This document shows, in pieces, positions 55,965-63,940 of a DNA stretch of 64,000 bases; the stretch's first letter is position 1, and each line of letters opens with the position of its first letter. The notes below the pieces were generated by a model. The model ran no database searches. It had not been told where the DNA came from and worked only from the letters and a program-made list of their open reading frames with translations. Origin of the DNA: Pseudomonas sp. AN-1 (GTDB lineage Bacteria > Pseudomonadota > Gammaproteobacteria > Pseudomonadales > Pseudomonadaceae). The position numbers and the translations under genes were made by a program. The DNA lies in the NCBI RefSeq assembly GCF_034057115.1, contig NZ_CP139195.1:4154001-4218000 (forward strand), read 5' to 3'.

Positions 55965-57943
55965 CGGCGCGCGCTCTCGGTGTGCTGTCCCAGGCCGAAC
56001 TCCGCCGGCGGCAACTGGCCGTTCCAGGTCAGCAGGCCATGGCGGAAAGCGTAGCTGGCGGCCTGGTAGTAGGCGATGTCGCGCTCGATCAGCGGATCGT
56101 CGAGCGCGGCTGCGCTTTCACGGCTGGCGCCGAGCGCATCGTCGTGGCGGCGCATCTGCTTCGGCGGGCTGAGGATCGCCAGGTCGGTACCGTCGAACAG
56201 GCCGAGGTGCTGGTAGTTGCCGACCAGCACGCGCGGCGGGTTGCTGGCCGGCACGCGCAGGTCGCGGCCGAAGAAGGTCGACTGGTAGTCCAGGCCGAGC
56301 AGGCCGAGCAGGGTCGGCGCCAGATCGACCTGGCTGGCCAACTGGCCGTCCTCGCGCGGCTGGATCCACTTGGGCGCGTGGATGAACAGCGGGATGTGGT
56401 AGTTGGCCACCGGCAGGTCTTCCTTGCCGGCGCTGCCGGCGCAGTGGTCGGCGACGAAGACGAACAGCGTGTCGTCGAACCAGGGTTTCTGCCGCGCCTT
56501 GGCGAGGAAGTCGCCGATGGCCCAGTCGGTGTATTTCACCGCCCCCTCGCGGCCGTCGCCGGAAGTGATGTCGATGCGCCCGTCCGGATAGGTATAGGGG
56601 CGGTGGTTGGAGGTGGTCATCAGCTGCAGCAGGAACGGCTTGCCGGCGGCATGGTCGGCGTCGGCGATCTTCATCGCCTGGGCGTAGAGATCCTCGTCGG
56701 CCATGCCCCAGGCGTTGGCGAAGTGGATCTCGCTGTCGGGCACGCTGCTCTGGTCGACGATGCGGTAGCCGTTGCCGCCGAAAAAGGCGTTCATGTTGTC
56801 GAAGTAGCCGCGTCCGCCGTAGACGAACACGCTGTCGTAGCCGTGGGCCTTGAGCTGCTGGCCGAGGCTGGCGTAGCCGCTCTCGCGACCGATGCGCTTG
56901 ACGATGGAGCGCCCCGGGGTCGGCGGCACCGACAGGGTGATGGCTTCCAGGCCGCGGTCGGTGCGGGTGCCGGTGGCGTAGAAGTTGCTGAAGGTCAGGC
57001 TGTCCTTGCGCAGGGCGTCGAGATTGGGGGTCAGGCCGCGGCTGTCGCCGAAGCTGCCGAGGTACCTGGCCGACAGGCTCTCGATGGTGACCAGCACTAC
57101 GTTGAGCCGGGCCGGCGGGCCGGGGTTGTCGATCTGCCGGCGGATATTCAGCGGTTCGCCGGCGTGGAAGCGGGCGTTGGGCGCCTGCAGCTCCTCGCGC
57201 AGGATGCTGGCTACCTTGTCCATGCCCAGGGTCGGGTAGAACTGCGGGTAGTCCAGCTCGTTGTTGCGGAAGGCGGCGAAGAACTGGTACGGGCCGTTGC
57301 TCGCCAGTTCGCGCTGGTAGGCATTGCCGCCCAGGCCGCGCGGGGACTGCTGGTCGAGCAGCGCGAAACCCAGGCCGCTGCAGGCGACGAGCAGGACGAA
57401 GGCGGCCAGGCGGCGGGGCAATGGCGGCATTTCGGCGTCCAGCGCGCGGCGCAGGAACGGTCGCAGGGCGATGGTCAGGCCGATGGCGAGGACGGCGATG
57501 GCGCCGAGCAGGCGGAACACCGGATAGGACTCGAGGATGTTGTGCAGCACTTCCTCCGAGTACACCAGGTAGTCGACGGCGATGAAGTTGAAGCGCACAC
57601 CGAACTCGTCCCAGAACAGCCATTCGGCCAGCGCGCCGAACAGCATGGCGAACAGGCTGACGGCGAACAGCGCCTGCAGCCACAGGCGGTGGCCGGGGCG
57701 GCGCCACAGGAATGGCGGGCACAGCAGCAGGTAGAGGGCCAGCGGCACGGCGGCGAAGGCGAGGAAGCCGAGGTCGTAGAGCAGGCCAGTGCCGAACAGC
57801 GCGGCGACCTGCAGCGGCGCCAGGGCGGCCTCGCTCCAGTGGCCGAGCAGCAGCGCGGCACGGGTCAGGGTGAACAGGGCCAGCCAGCAGGCCAGCAGCA
57901 GGAACAGGTAGCGCAGGGGCGCGGAGCGTAGGAGTTGTGGCAT
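55961..57943 (-). CDS. LtaS-like sulfatase-domain membrane transferase
   Basis: A 660-residue inner-membrane protein: five N-terminal helices (about 1-210) then a large periplasmic sulfatase/alkaline-phosphatase-fold domain. Motifs: VVLVTIESLSARYLG (metal Glu), YATGTRTDRGLEAI with the likely Thr nucleophile (about 337), FVFVADHCAG and YHIPLFIHAP for metal binding. The family includes lipoteichoic acid synthase and phosphoglycerol transferases; Gram-negative members are thought to modify LPS or membrane glucans. The start ATG at 57943 opens the operon with the PAP2 gene; it is divergent from colR. Confidence 0.88.
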   Translation of the reverse strand: MPQLLRSAPLRYLFLLLACWLALFTLTRAALLLGHWSEAALAPLQVAALFGTGLLYDLGFLAFAAVPLALYLLLCPPFLWRRPGHRLWLQALFAVSLFAMLFGALAEWLFWDEFGVRFNFIAVDYLVYSEEVLHNILESYPVFRLLGAIAVLAIGLTIALRPFLRRALDAEMPPLPRRLAAFVLLVACSGLGFALLDQQSPRGLGGNAYQRELASNGPYQFFAAFRNNELDYPQFYPTLGMDKVASILREELQAPNARFHAGEPLNIRRQIDNPGPPARLNVVLVTIESLSARYLGSFGDSRGLTPNLDALRKDSLTFSNFYATGTRTDRGLEAITLSVPPTPGRSIVKRIGRESGYASLGQQLKAHGYDSVFVYGGRGYFDNMNAFFGGNGYRIVDQSSVPDSEIHFANAWGMADEDLYAQAMKIADADHAAGKPFLLQLMTTSNHRPYTYPDGRIDITSGDGREGAVKYTDWAIGDFLAKARQKPWFDDTLFVFVADHCAGSAGKEDLPVANYHIPLFIHAPKWIQPREDGQLASQVDLAPTLLGLLGLDYQSTFFGRDLRVPASNPPRVLVGNYQHLGLFDGTDLAILSPPKQMRRHDDALGASRESAAALDDPLIERDIAYYQAASYAFRHGLLTWNGQLPPAEFGLGQHTESARR

Positions 57944-58056
57944 GACGGGGTCCGAAGCGGTTGAGCGCGCGCAGACTGCGCGCGCGGACGTCATGCCGAC
58001 GTGAGCGGCGCATGAAAAATGTGTCAAAGCGAGCGGCGTGCGGTAACTTTCCGGCT

Positions 58057-58073
58057 CTTAAGATTTTCCTAAC
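58057..58073 (+). promoter_or_regulatory. Candidate response-regulator half-sites upstream of colR
   Basis: CTTAAG (58057-58062), ATTTT, CCTAAC (58068-58073): two half-sites 11 bases apart, the layout of OmpR-family operators and similar to the PmrA-type box YTTAAK-N5-YTTAAK. The second half is imperfect. The site lies 35-51 bases before the colR ATG. Confidence 0.35.
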
Positions 58074-58107
58074 CCGCCCGTGCGATCCTGGCGGTAGAGG
58101 TGACTGC

Positions 58108-58791
58108 ATGCGTATCCTGCTGGTCGAAGACAATCGCGACATCCTGGCCAACCTGGCCGACTATCTGGAACTCAAGGGCTACAGCGTCGACTGTGCGCAG
58201 GACGGCCTGTCGGGGCTGAACCTGGCCACCAGCGGGCACTACGACCTGCTGGTGCTCGACGTGATGCTGCCCGGCCTGGATGGCTACAGCCTGTGCCGGC
58301 GCCTGCGCGAGGAGGGCCGCAGCAGCGTGCCGGTGATCATGCTCACCGCCCGCGACCAGCTCGACGACCGTCTGCAGGGCTTCAAGGCCGGCGCCGACGA
58401 CTACCTGGTCAAGCCGTTCGCCATGAGCGAGCTGGCCGCGCGCATCGAGGCGGTGCTGCGCCGCAGCCAGGGCGCGGCGCGCCGGCTGCTGCAGGTGGCC
58501 GATCTCAGCTACGACCTCGACACCCTCGAGGTGGCCCGCGCCGGCCGTCGCCTCAAGCTCAATCCGCTGGGCCTCAAGCTGCTCGCCCTGCTGATGCAGA
58601 GGAGCCCCCACGTGCTGCGCCGCGAGGCGCTGGAGGAAGCGCTGTGGGGCGACGACTGCCCGGACAGCGACAGCCTGCGCAGCCACATCCACCAGCTGCG
58701 CCAGGTGATCGACAAGCCTTTCCCGGCCCCGCTGCTGCACACCGTGCACGGTGTCGGCTACCGCCTGGCCGAGAGTGTCGATGCGCTTTAA
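58108..58791 (+). CDS. colR: ColR, OmpR-family response regulator
   Basis: A 227-residue regulator: receiver domain with acidic E7/D8, phospho-acceptor Asp51, Thr80 and Lys102, then a winged-helix DNA-binding domain (about 130-222) ending VHGVGYRL. The sequence closely follows Pseudomonas ColR, which with ColS controls envelope and lipid A genes in response to excess metals and influences polymyxin resistance. ATG at 58108 follows GAGGTG. It overlaps colS by 11 bases. Confidence 0.93.
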   Translation: MRILLVEDNRDILANLADYLELKGYSVDCAQDGLSGLNLATSGHYDLLVLDVMLPGLDGYSLCRRLREEGRSSVPVIMLTARDQLDDRLQGFKAGADDYLVKPFAMSELAARIEAVLRRSQGAARRLLQVADLSYDLDTLEVARAGRRLKLNPLGLKLLALLMQRSPHVLRREALEEALWGDDCPDSDSLRSHIHQLRQVIDKPFPAPLLHTVHGVGYRLAESVDAL

Positions 58792-60064
58792 GCCCAGCCT
58801 GGCGCAGCGCATCGTCATCGCCTTCGCGCTGATGAGCCTGCTGGTGGCCGGCACCTTCGCCGTGGGCACCGTGGCCACCATCCACGTGGTCGAGGAGCGC
58901 CTGCTGTCTGCCCAGCTGGGGCGCGACCTCGACCGTCTGCTGAAGATGGAGACCATGGACGAGTGGCGCGCGCAGCCGCGCCCGGACCAGCAGTTCCACT
59001 TCACCGGCGGCGTCGAGGAGTTCGCCCTGCCGGTAGATGTCGCCGCGCTGGGCGAGGGGTTCCACGAGGTCTTCCGCGGCGAGCAGGCCTGGCACGCCAT
59101 GGTGCGTCAGGTGGACGGCCGCCGCTATGTGCTGCTGCAGGACCAGAGCGACTTCGAGCGGCGCGAGCAACTGATCTACGTGGTGGTGGTGGTGGGCTTC
59201 CTGTCCAGCGTGCTGCTGGCCATGGGACTCGGCTGGTTGCTGGCGCGGCGGGTGATGGCGCCGGTGAGCCGCCTGGCGCGCCAGGTGCGTCATCGCGACC
59301 AGTTGCTGGCGCTGGCGCCGCCGCTGGCGCCCGACTACGCGCCCGACGAGGTCGGCCAGTTGGCGGCGGCCTTCGATGGCACCCTCAGCCAGCTGCGTCA
59401 GGCGCTCAGCCGCGAGCAGCTGTTCACCAGCGACGTCAGCCACGAACTGCGCACTCCGCTGATGGTGCTGGCCGGCGCCTGCGAGCTGCTGCTGGAGAGT
59501 CCGGCGCTGGACGAGCGGGGGCGTCGTCAGGTGCAGCGCATCGCCCGGGCCACGGCCGAGATGCGCGAGCTGGTGCAGACCTTCCTGCAACTGGCCCGCG
59601 CGCAGTCCGCCCAGGGCGGCGGCGCACCGCGGGCGAGCCTGCGCGAGGTGGCCGACGAACTGGTGGCGCAGTGGCGCGAGCCGATCGAGGCCAAGGGCCT
59701 GCAGCTCGACTATCGGCCGGGCCCGGAGGCGCCGGCCGGCCACCCCTACAACGCGCCGCTGCTGCGCGCGGTACTGGGCAACCTGCTGCGCAACGCCTGG
59801 CACTACACCGACAGCGGGCGGATCTGCCTGAGCCTGTCGGCCCGTGGCTTCAGCGTCGATGACAGCGGCGCCGGAATACCCGAGGAGATGCGCGCGTCGG
59901 TGTTCGAGCCTTTCGTGCGCGGCGACCGCGAGCGTGGCGATGGTCTCGGCCTCGGCCTGTCGCTGGTGCAGCGGATCTGCGCCCAGGAGGGCTGGCGGAT
60001 CGCCCTGCTGCCGGTCGAGCCCCATGGCTGTCGCTTCGAGGTGGACCTGGATCATGGCGCTTGA
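58781..60064 (+). CDS. colS: ColS sensor histidine kinase
   Basis: A 427-residue kinase. Two membrane helices (about 10-33 and 130-152) flank a periplasmic loop containing H35, E38, H105, E126 and E129, the residues I recall as the Zn/Fe-sensing ligands of P. putida ColS. HAMP-like LLARRVMAPVSRLARQVRHRD, H-box SHELRTPL with His221, N-box NLLRNAWHY, and G-boxes DDSGAGIPE and GDGLGLGLSLV are intact. Start ATG at 58781 lies inside colR. Confidence 0.93.
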   Translation: MRFKPSLAQRIVIAFALMSLLVAGTFAVGTVATIHVVEERLLSAQLGRDLDRLLKMETMDEWRAQPRPDQQFHFTGGVEEFALPVDVAALGEGFHEVFRGEQAWHAMVRQVDGRRYVLLQDQSDFERREQLIYVVVVVGFLSSVLLAMGLGWLLARRVMAPVSRLARQVRHRDQLLALAPPLAPDYAPDEVGQLAAAFDGTLSQLRQALSREQLFTSDVSHELRTPLMVLAGACELLLESPALDERGRRQVQRIARATAEMRELVQTFLQLARAQSAQGGGAPRASLREVADELVAQWREPIEAKGLQLDYRPGPEAPAGHPYNAPLLRAVLGNLLRNAWHYTDSGRICLSLSARGFSVDDSGAGIPEEMRASVFEPFVRGDRERGDGLGLGLSLVQRICAQEGWRIALLPVEPHGCRFEVDLDHGA

Positions 60065-60071
60065 CGTTTTC

Positions 60072-60087
60072 TTCACATACTGTTCAC
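60072..60087 (+). repeat. TTCAC direct repeat with 11-base period
   Basis: TTCAC at 60072-60076 and again at 60083-60087. The 11-base spacing matches one helical turn, as in tandem response-regulator half-sites. It lies between colS and the methyltransferase gene. May be chance. Confidence 0.3.
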
Positions 60088-60146
60088 CCGCCCTTGATGG
60101 CTCGGACCTTAGGGTCACGCGCCATCTTTCCTGTGGATCTCCGCGT

Positions 60147-60746
60147 ATGGAACGACCTCGTCCGGCCGAGCCCGAGCAACTGGCGCACTCGCGCGATCAC
60201 TCCTGCGCGGCAGGGCAGGGGGGCGCCCTGCGCCGGCGACTGCTGCTCTGGCGCGAGGCGCAGCTGCTGCGCCGGGCGCTGAAACTGGCCGGCGAGCCGA
60301 ACCTGCTCCTCGACCTGTCGCCCGAGGCTGGCCGCTGCTGGCCGCTGCTGGCCGAGCATGACAACCGGGTCATCCTCGCCGCCGGACCTTCGCAGCAGCG
60401 CCTCGATGCCGTGCTGGCCGCCCAGCCTGCCGGGCTGGCGGAGCGAGTCAGGGTCTTCCAGGGGACCGCGGCGGCTCTGCTGCTGCCGGACAACGCGGTC
60501 GACTGCATTCTCGTCATCGGCCTGCTGCCGTGCGGCGCCGAGGCGCTGCAACTCCGCCAGCAGTTGCGCGAGCTGCGTCGCGTCACCCGCGACACCCTGA
60601 TCCTGTCGCTGCCGGCCGGGCGTTTCCCCGCCGGCAAGGCCATCGAGGGCGAGTTGGTGCAGGCCGGCTTTGATATTCTTGGGCGTTATGGCCTTTTGCC
60701 AGGTTATTCCACTTCGTGGATATACGTGGTGCGCAAGGAAGACTAA
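60147..60746 (+). CDS. Class I methyltransferase-like protein of the colRS operon
   Basis: A 199-residue protein with a degenerate Rossmann methyltransferase pattern: NLLLDLSPEAGRCWPLL (motif I without the usual GxGxG), RVILAAGPSQQRL, LLPDNAVDCILVIGLLPCG and LRELRRVTRDTLILSLPAG. Activity is uncertain because the SAM loop is altered. A methyltransferase-type gene in this position (third after colR, colS) occurs in other pseudomonads and has been linked to LPS properties. ATG at 60147 has a weak ribosome-binding site. Confidence 0.8.
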   Translation: MERPRPAEPEQLAHSRDHSCAAGQGGALRRRLLLWREAQLLRRALKLAGEPNLLLDLSPEAGRCWPLLAEHDNRVILAAGPSQQRLDAVLAAQPAGLAERVRVFQGTAAALLLPDNAVDCILVIGLLPCGAEALQLRQQLRELRRVTRDTLILSLPAGRFPAGKAIEGELVQAGFDILGRYGLLPGYSTSWIYVVRKED

Positions 60747-60848
60747 TTAGAACATGAGCGGAGTGCTCGCGCGGCCAGTGCCCCCGGCTCTCCTGCTTGC
60801 CGATCGACGACCCGAGGGTCGCAGTTTCCGTTACGGTGTGAGACATCC

Positions 60849-62192
60849 ATGAAAGTCACGGTTTTCGGTACGGGGTATGTGGGACTGACCCAGGCGGTAT
60901 GCCTGGCGGAAGTGGGGCACTCGGTCTGCTGCGTGGATATCGACACGGCGCGCATCGAGCGTCTCAACGCCGGGCAGTCGCCGATCTACGAACCCGGACT
61001 GGCCTCGCTGATCACCAAGAACCTGGCCGCCGGCCGCCTGCAGTTCACCGTCGACGCCGAGCGGGCCGTGCGCTTCGCCCGGCTGATCTTCATCGCCGTC
61101 GGCACCCCGCCGCTGGCGGACGGCAGCGCCGACCTGCGCCAGGTGTTCGCGGTGGTCGACAGCATCGCCGCGCACAGCGAGCAGGCCAAGCTGATCGTCA
61201 ACAAGTCCACCTCGCCGGTGGGCACCGTCGACCGCATCGCCGCGCACCTGCGCGAGGCCGCGGCGGGCAAGCCGTGGGCCGATGACTTCCGGGTCGCCTC
61301 CAATCCCGAGTTCCTCAAGGAAGGCTGCGCGGTGGACGACTGCATGCGTCCGGAACGGATCATCATCGGCACCGACAGCCCCGAGCTGGTCGCCGTGCTG
61401 CGCGAGCTGTACCAGCCGTTCAGCCGCAACCACGAGAAGATCATGGTCATGGACGCGCGCAGCGCCGAGCTGACCAAGTACGCCGCCAACTGCATGCTGG
61501 CGACCAAGATCTCCTTCATCAACGAGATCGCCAACCTGGCCGAACGCCTGGGCGCCGACATCGAGATGGTGCGCCGCGGCATCGGCTCGGACTCGCGCAT
61601 CGGCTACGACTTCATCTACGCCGGCTGCGGCTTCGGCGGCTCGTGCTTCCCCAAGGACATCCAGGCCCTGCAGCAGATCGCCCAGGGCCTGGGTTACCAG
61701 CCGCGCCTGCTGCAGGCGGTGGAGGCGGTCAACGCCGCGCAGAAGCAGCGGCTGTTCGAGAAGGTCAGCGCCCACTACGGCGGCAACCTGCGCGGCAGGA
61801 CCTTCGCCCTGTGGGGCCTGGCGTTCAAGCCCAACACCGACGACATGCGCGATGCCCCCAGCCGCGAGCTGCTCGCCGCGCTGTGGCAGGCCGGCGCGCG
61901 GGTACAGGCCTTCGATCCCGAGGCGATGGACGAGGCGCGGCGCCTGTTCGGCGCGCGTGACGACCTGCGGCTGACCGCCAGCAAGGAGGAAGCGCTGGAG
62001 GGCGCCGATGCGCTGCTGATCGTCACCGAGTGGCAGGACTTCCGCGTGCTGGACGAGGAACTGGTCAAGGCCAAGCTCGCCGACCGGGTGATCTTCGACG
62101 GCCGCAACCTGTTCGAGCCGGCCACCCTGGCGGCTGCCGGCATCACCTACTACGGCATCGGCCGCGGCTGCAGCGTCGAGGGGGCGGCATGA
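60849..62192 (+). CDS. ugd: UDP-glucose 6-dehydrogenase
   Basis: A 447-residue enzyme oxidising UDP-glucose to UDP-glucuronate with two NAD+. N-terminal Rossmann VFGTGYVGLTQAVCLAEVG, IAVGTPPLADGSADL, NKSTSPVGTVD, NPEFLKEGCAVDD, the central helix KYAANCMLATKISFINEIANLAERLGAD cut, and the catalytic loop GFGGSCFPKD with Cys266. Heads the uronic-acid block and overlaps the following epimerase by four bases (ATGA). Confidence 0.95.
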   Translation: MKVTVFGTGYVGLTQAVCLAEVGHSVCCVDIDTARIERLNAGQSPIYEPGLASLITKNLAAGRLQFTVDAERAVRFARLIFIAVGTPPLADGSADLRQVFAVVDSIAAHSEQAKLIVNKSTSPVGTVDRIAAHLREAAAGKPWADDFRVASNPEFLKEGCAVDDCMRPERIIIGTDSPELVAVLRELYQPFSRNHEKIMVMDARSAELTKYAANCMLATKISFINEIANLAERLGADIEMVRRGIGSDSRIGYDFIYAGCGFGGSCFPKDIQALQQIAQGLGYQPRLLQAVEAVNAAQKQRLFEKVSAHYGGNLRGRTFALWGLAFKPNTDDMRDAPSRELLAALWQAGARVQAFDPEAMDEARRLFGARDDLRLTASKEEALEGADALLIVTEWQDFRVLDEELVKAKLADRVIFDGRNLFEPATLAAAGITYYGIGRGCSVEGAA

Positions 62193-63154
62193 AGTTCCTG
62201 GTCACCGGAGCCGCCGGGTTCATCGGCTTCCATGTCGCCCGCCGGCTGTGCGCCGAAGGCCACGAAGTGGTCGGCATCGACAATCTCAACGACTACTACA
62301 GCGTGGCGCTCAAGGAAGCGCGCCTCGCCCGCCTGGCGGAGCTGCCCGGCTTCAGCTTCCAGCGGCTGGACATCGTCGACAAGGCGGGGCTGCTGGCGCT
62401 GTTCGAGGCACAGCGCTTCCAGCGCGTCATCCACCTGGCGGCGCAGGCCGGGGTGCGCTATTCGGTGGACCATCCGGAGGTCTACGTCGAGTCCAACCTG
62501 AGCGGCTACCTGAACATCCTCGAGGCCTGCCGGCATTTTCCGGTCGAGCACCTGCTCTACGCCTCGAGCAGTTCGGTGTACGGCCTCAACGACAAGCTGC
62601 CGTTCGCCACCCGGGATCCGGTGGAGCAGCCGGCCTCGCTGTATGCCGCCAGCAAGCGCGCCAACGAGCTGATGGCCTTCACCTACGCGCACCTGTACGG
62701 CGTGCGCGCCACCGGCCTGCGCTTCTTCACCGTCTACGGCCCCTGGGGCCGCCCGGACATGGCGCTGTTCAAGTTCACCGACGCCATCCTCCATGGTCGG
62801 CCCATCGACATCTACAACGACGGGCAGATGTCGCGCGACTTCACCTACATCGACGACATCGTCGAGGGCATCCTGCGCCTGCAGGCCCTGCCGCCGGCCG
62901 GCGCGGTGCCGAGCAAGGTGTACAACATCGGCCGCGGCGAGCCGGTGCGCCTGCTCGACTTCGTCGAGTGTCTCGAGGCCGCCCTCGGCGTCGAGGCGCA
63001 GAAGAACTTCCTGCCCCTGCAGCCCGGCGACGTGCTGCGCACCTGGGCGGATGTCGACGAGCTGGCCGAACTGATCGACTTCCGTCCGGCAACCACGCTG
63101 CAGAGCGGCGTGAGCCACTTCGTCAACTGGTATCGGGATTACTACGCGGTATAA
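62189..63154 (+). CDS. NAD-dependent epimerase, likely UDP-glucuronate 4-epimerase
   Basis: A 321-residue extended SDR. N-terminal GAAGFIGFHVARRL (glycine loop), IDNLNDYY, SSSSVYG, and the catalytic pair Tyr152/Lys156 in SLYAASKRANELM; TGLRFFTVYGPWGRPDMALF and DGQMSRDFTYIDDIVEGI are typical of UDP-GlcA 4-epimerases, which make UDP-galacturonate. Position directly after ugd supports that substrate. The NDYY loop and the RPDMALF segment favour 4-epimerase over a decarboxylase. Three-base gap to the glycosyltransferase. Confidence 0.9.
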   Translation: MKFLVTGAAGFIGFHVARRLCAEGHEVVGIDNLNDYYSVALKEARLARLAELPGFSFQRLDIVDKAGLLALFEAQRFQRVIHLAAQAGVRYSVDHPEVYVESNLSGYLNILEACRHFPVEHLLYASSSSVYGLNDKLPFATRDPVEQPASLYAASKRANELMAFTYAHLYGVRATGLRFFTVYGPWGRPDMALFKFTDAILHGRPIDIYNDGQMSRDFTYIDDIVEGILRLQALPPAGAVPSKVYNIGRGEPVRLLDFVECLEAALGVEAQKNFLPLQPGDVLRTWADVDELAELIDFRPATTLQSGVSHFVNWYRDYYAV

Positions 63155-63156
63155 CA

Positions 63157-63939
63157 ATGACCCAACAGACCATTTCCAACCCGGCCGGCACCGCCGCGTC
63201 CGGCGACATCTACGTTTCCGTGGTGATCCCGGCCAAGAACGAGGCCGACAACCTGCCGAGCCTGCTCGGCGAGGTGCGCGCCGCGCTGGCCGACGAAGCC
63301 TACGAGGTGATCGTGGTGGACGACGGCAGCACCGACAGCACCGCCGCCGCCCTGCGCGCGCTCAAGCGCGAGGGCTTCGACCAGCTGCGCATCCTCAGCC
63401 ACACCCACTCGCTGGGGCAGAGCACCTCGATCTACCACGCCGCCCAGGTCGCCCGTGGCCAGTGGCTGGCCACCCTCGACGGCGACGGGCAGAACGATCC
63501 GGCCGACCTGCCCGGCATGCTGGCGCTGGTGCGCGGCACCGAGGGGCATGCCGATGCGGTCAAGCTGGTCGCCGGCCACCGCGTCAACCGCCGCGACACC
63601 GCCAGCAAGCGCTGGGCCTCGCGCTTCGCCAACCGCCTGCGCAGCCGCCTGCTGCGCGACGAGACGCCGGACACCGGCTGCGGCATCAAGGTGATCGAGC
63701 GCGCCGCCTTCCTGCAGCTGCCCTATTTCGACCACATGCACCGCTTCATCCCGGCGCTGATCAAGCGCCACAACGGGCGGATGATCGTCCATCCGGTCAA
63801 TCACCGTCCGCGCGGCGCCGGCGTCTCCAAGTACGGCAACCTGGATCGCGCGCTGGTCGGCATCCTCGACCTGTTCGGCGTGTGGTGGCTGATCCGGCGC
63901 ACCCGCCTGGATCTGGCGGCGCACGAGGTCGAGGGCTGA
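63157..63939 (+). CDS. Family 2 glycosyltransferase, polyprenyl-phosphate type (ArnC/RgtE-like)
   Basis: A 260-residue GT-A enzyme: VSVVIPAKNEADNLPSLL start, VVDDGSTDST (about 48-57), DGDGQNDPAD (DxD, about 108-117), TGCGIKVIERAAF, and the HNGRMIVHPVNHRPRGAGVSKYGNL block typical of dolichol/undecaprenyl-phosphate sugar synthases. No C-terminal membrane helices, unlike ArnC. It most likely puts a sugar from a UDP donor, here probably UDP-GalA or UDP-GlcA, onto a polyprenyl phosphate on the inner face of the membrane. The donor is inferred from neighbours. Confidence 0.88.
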   Translation: MTQQTISNPAGTAASGDIYVSVVIPAKNEADNLPSLLGEVRAALADEAYEVIVVDDGSTDSTAAALRALKREGFDQLRILSHTHSLGQSTSIYHAAQVARGQWLATLDGDGQNDPADLPGMLALVRGTEGHADAVKLVAGHRVNRRDTASKRWASRFANRLRSRLLRDETPDTGCGIKVIERAAFLQLPYFDHMHRFIPALIKRHNGRMIVHPVNHRPRGAGVSKYGNLDRALVGILDLFGVWWLIRRTRLDLAAHEVEG

Positions 63940-63940
63940 C

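Noticed and set aside
60747..60848. Riboswitch or attenuator before ugd
   Set aside because: The 102-base gap holds CCCGAGGGTCG and similar short pairings but no known riboswitch core or leader peptide. Not supported.
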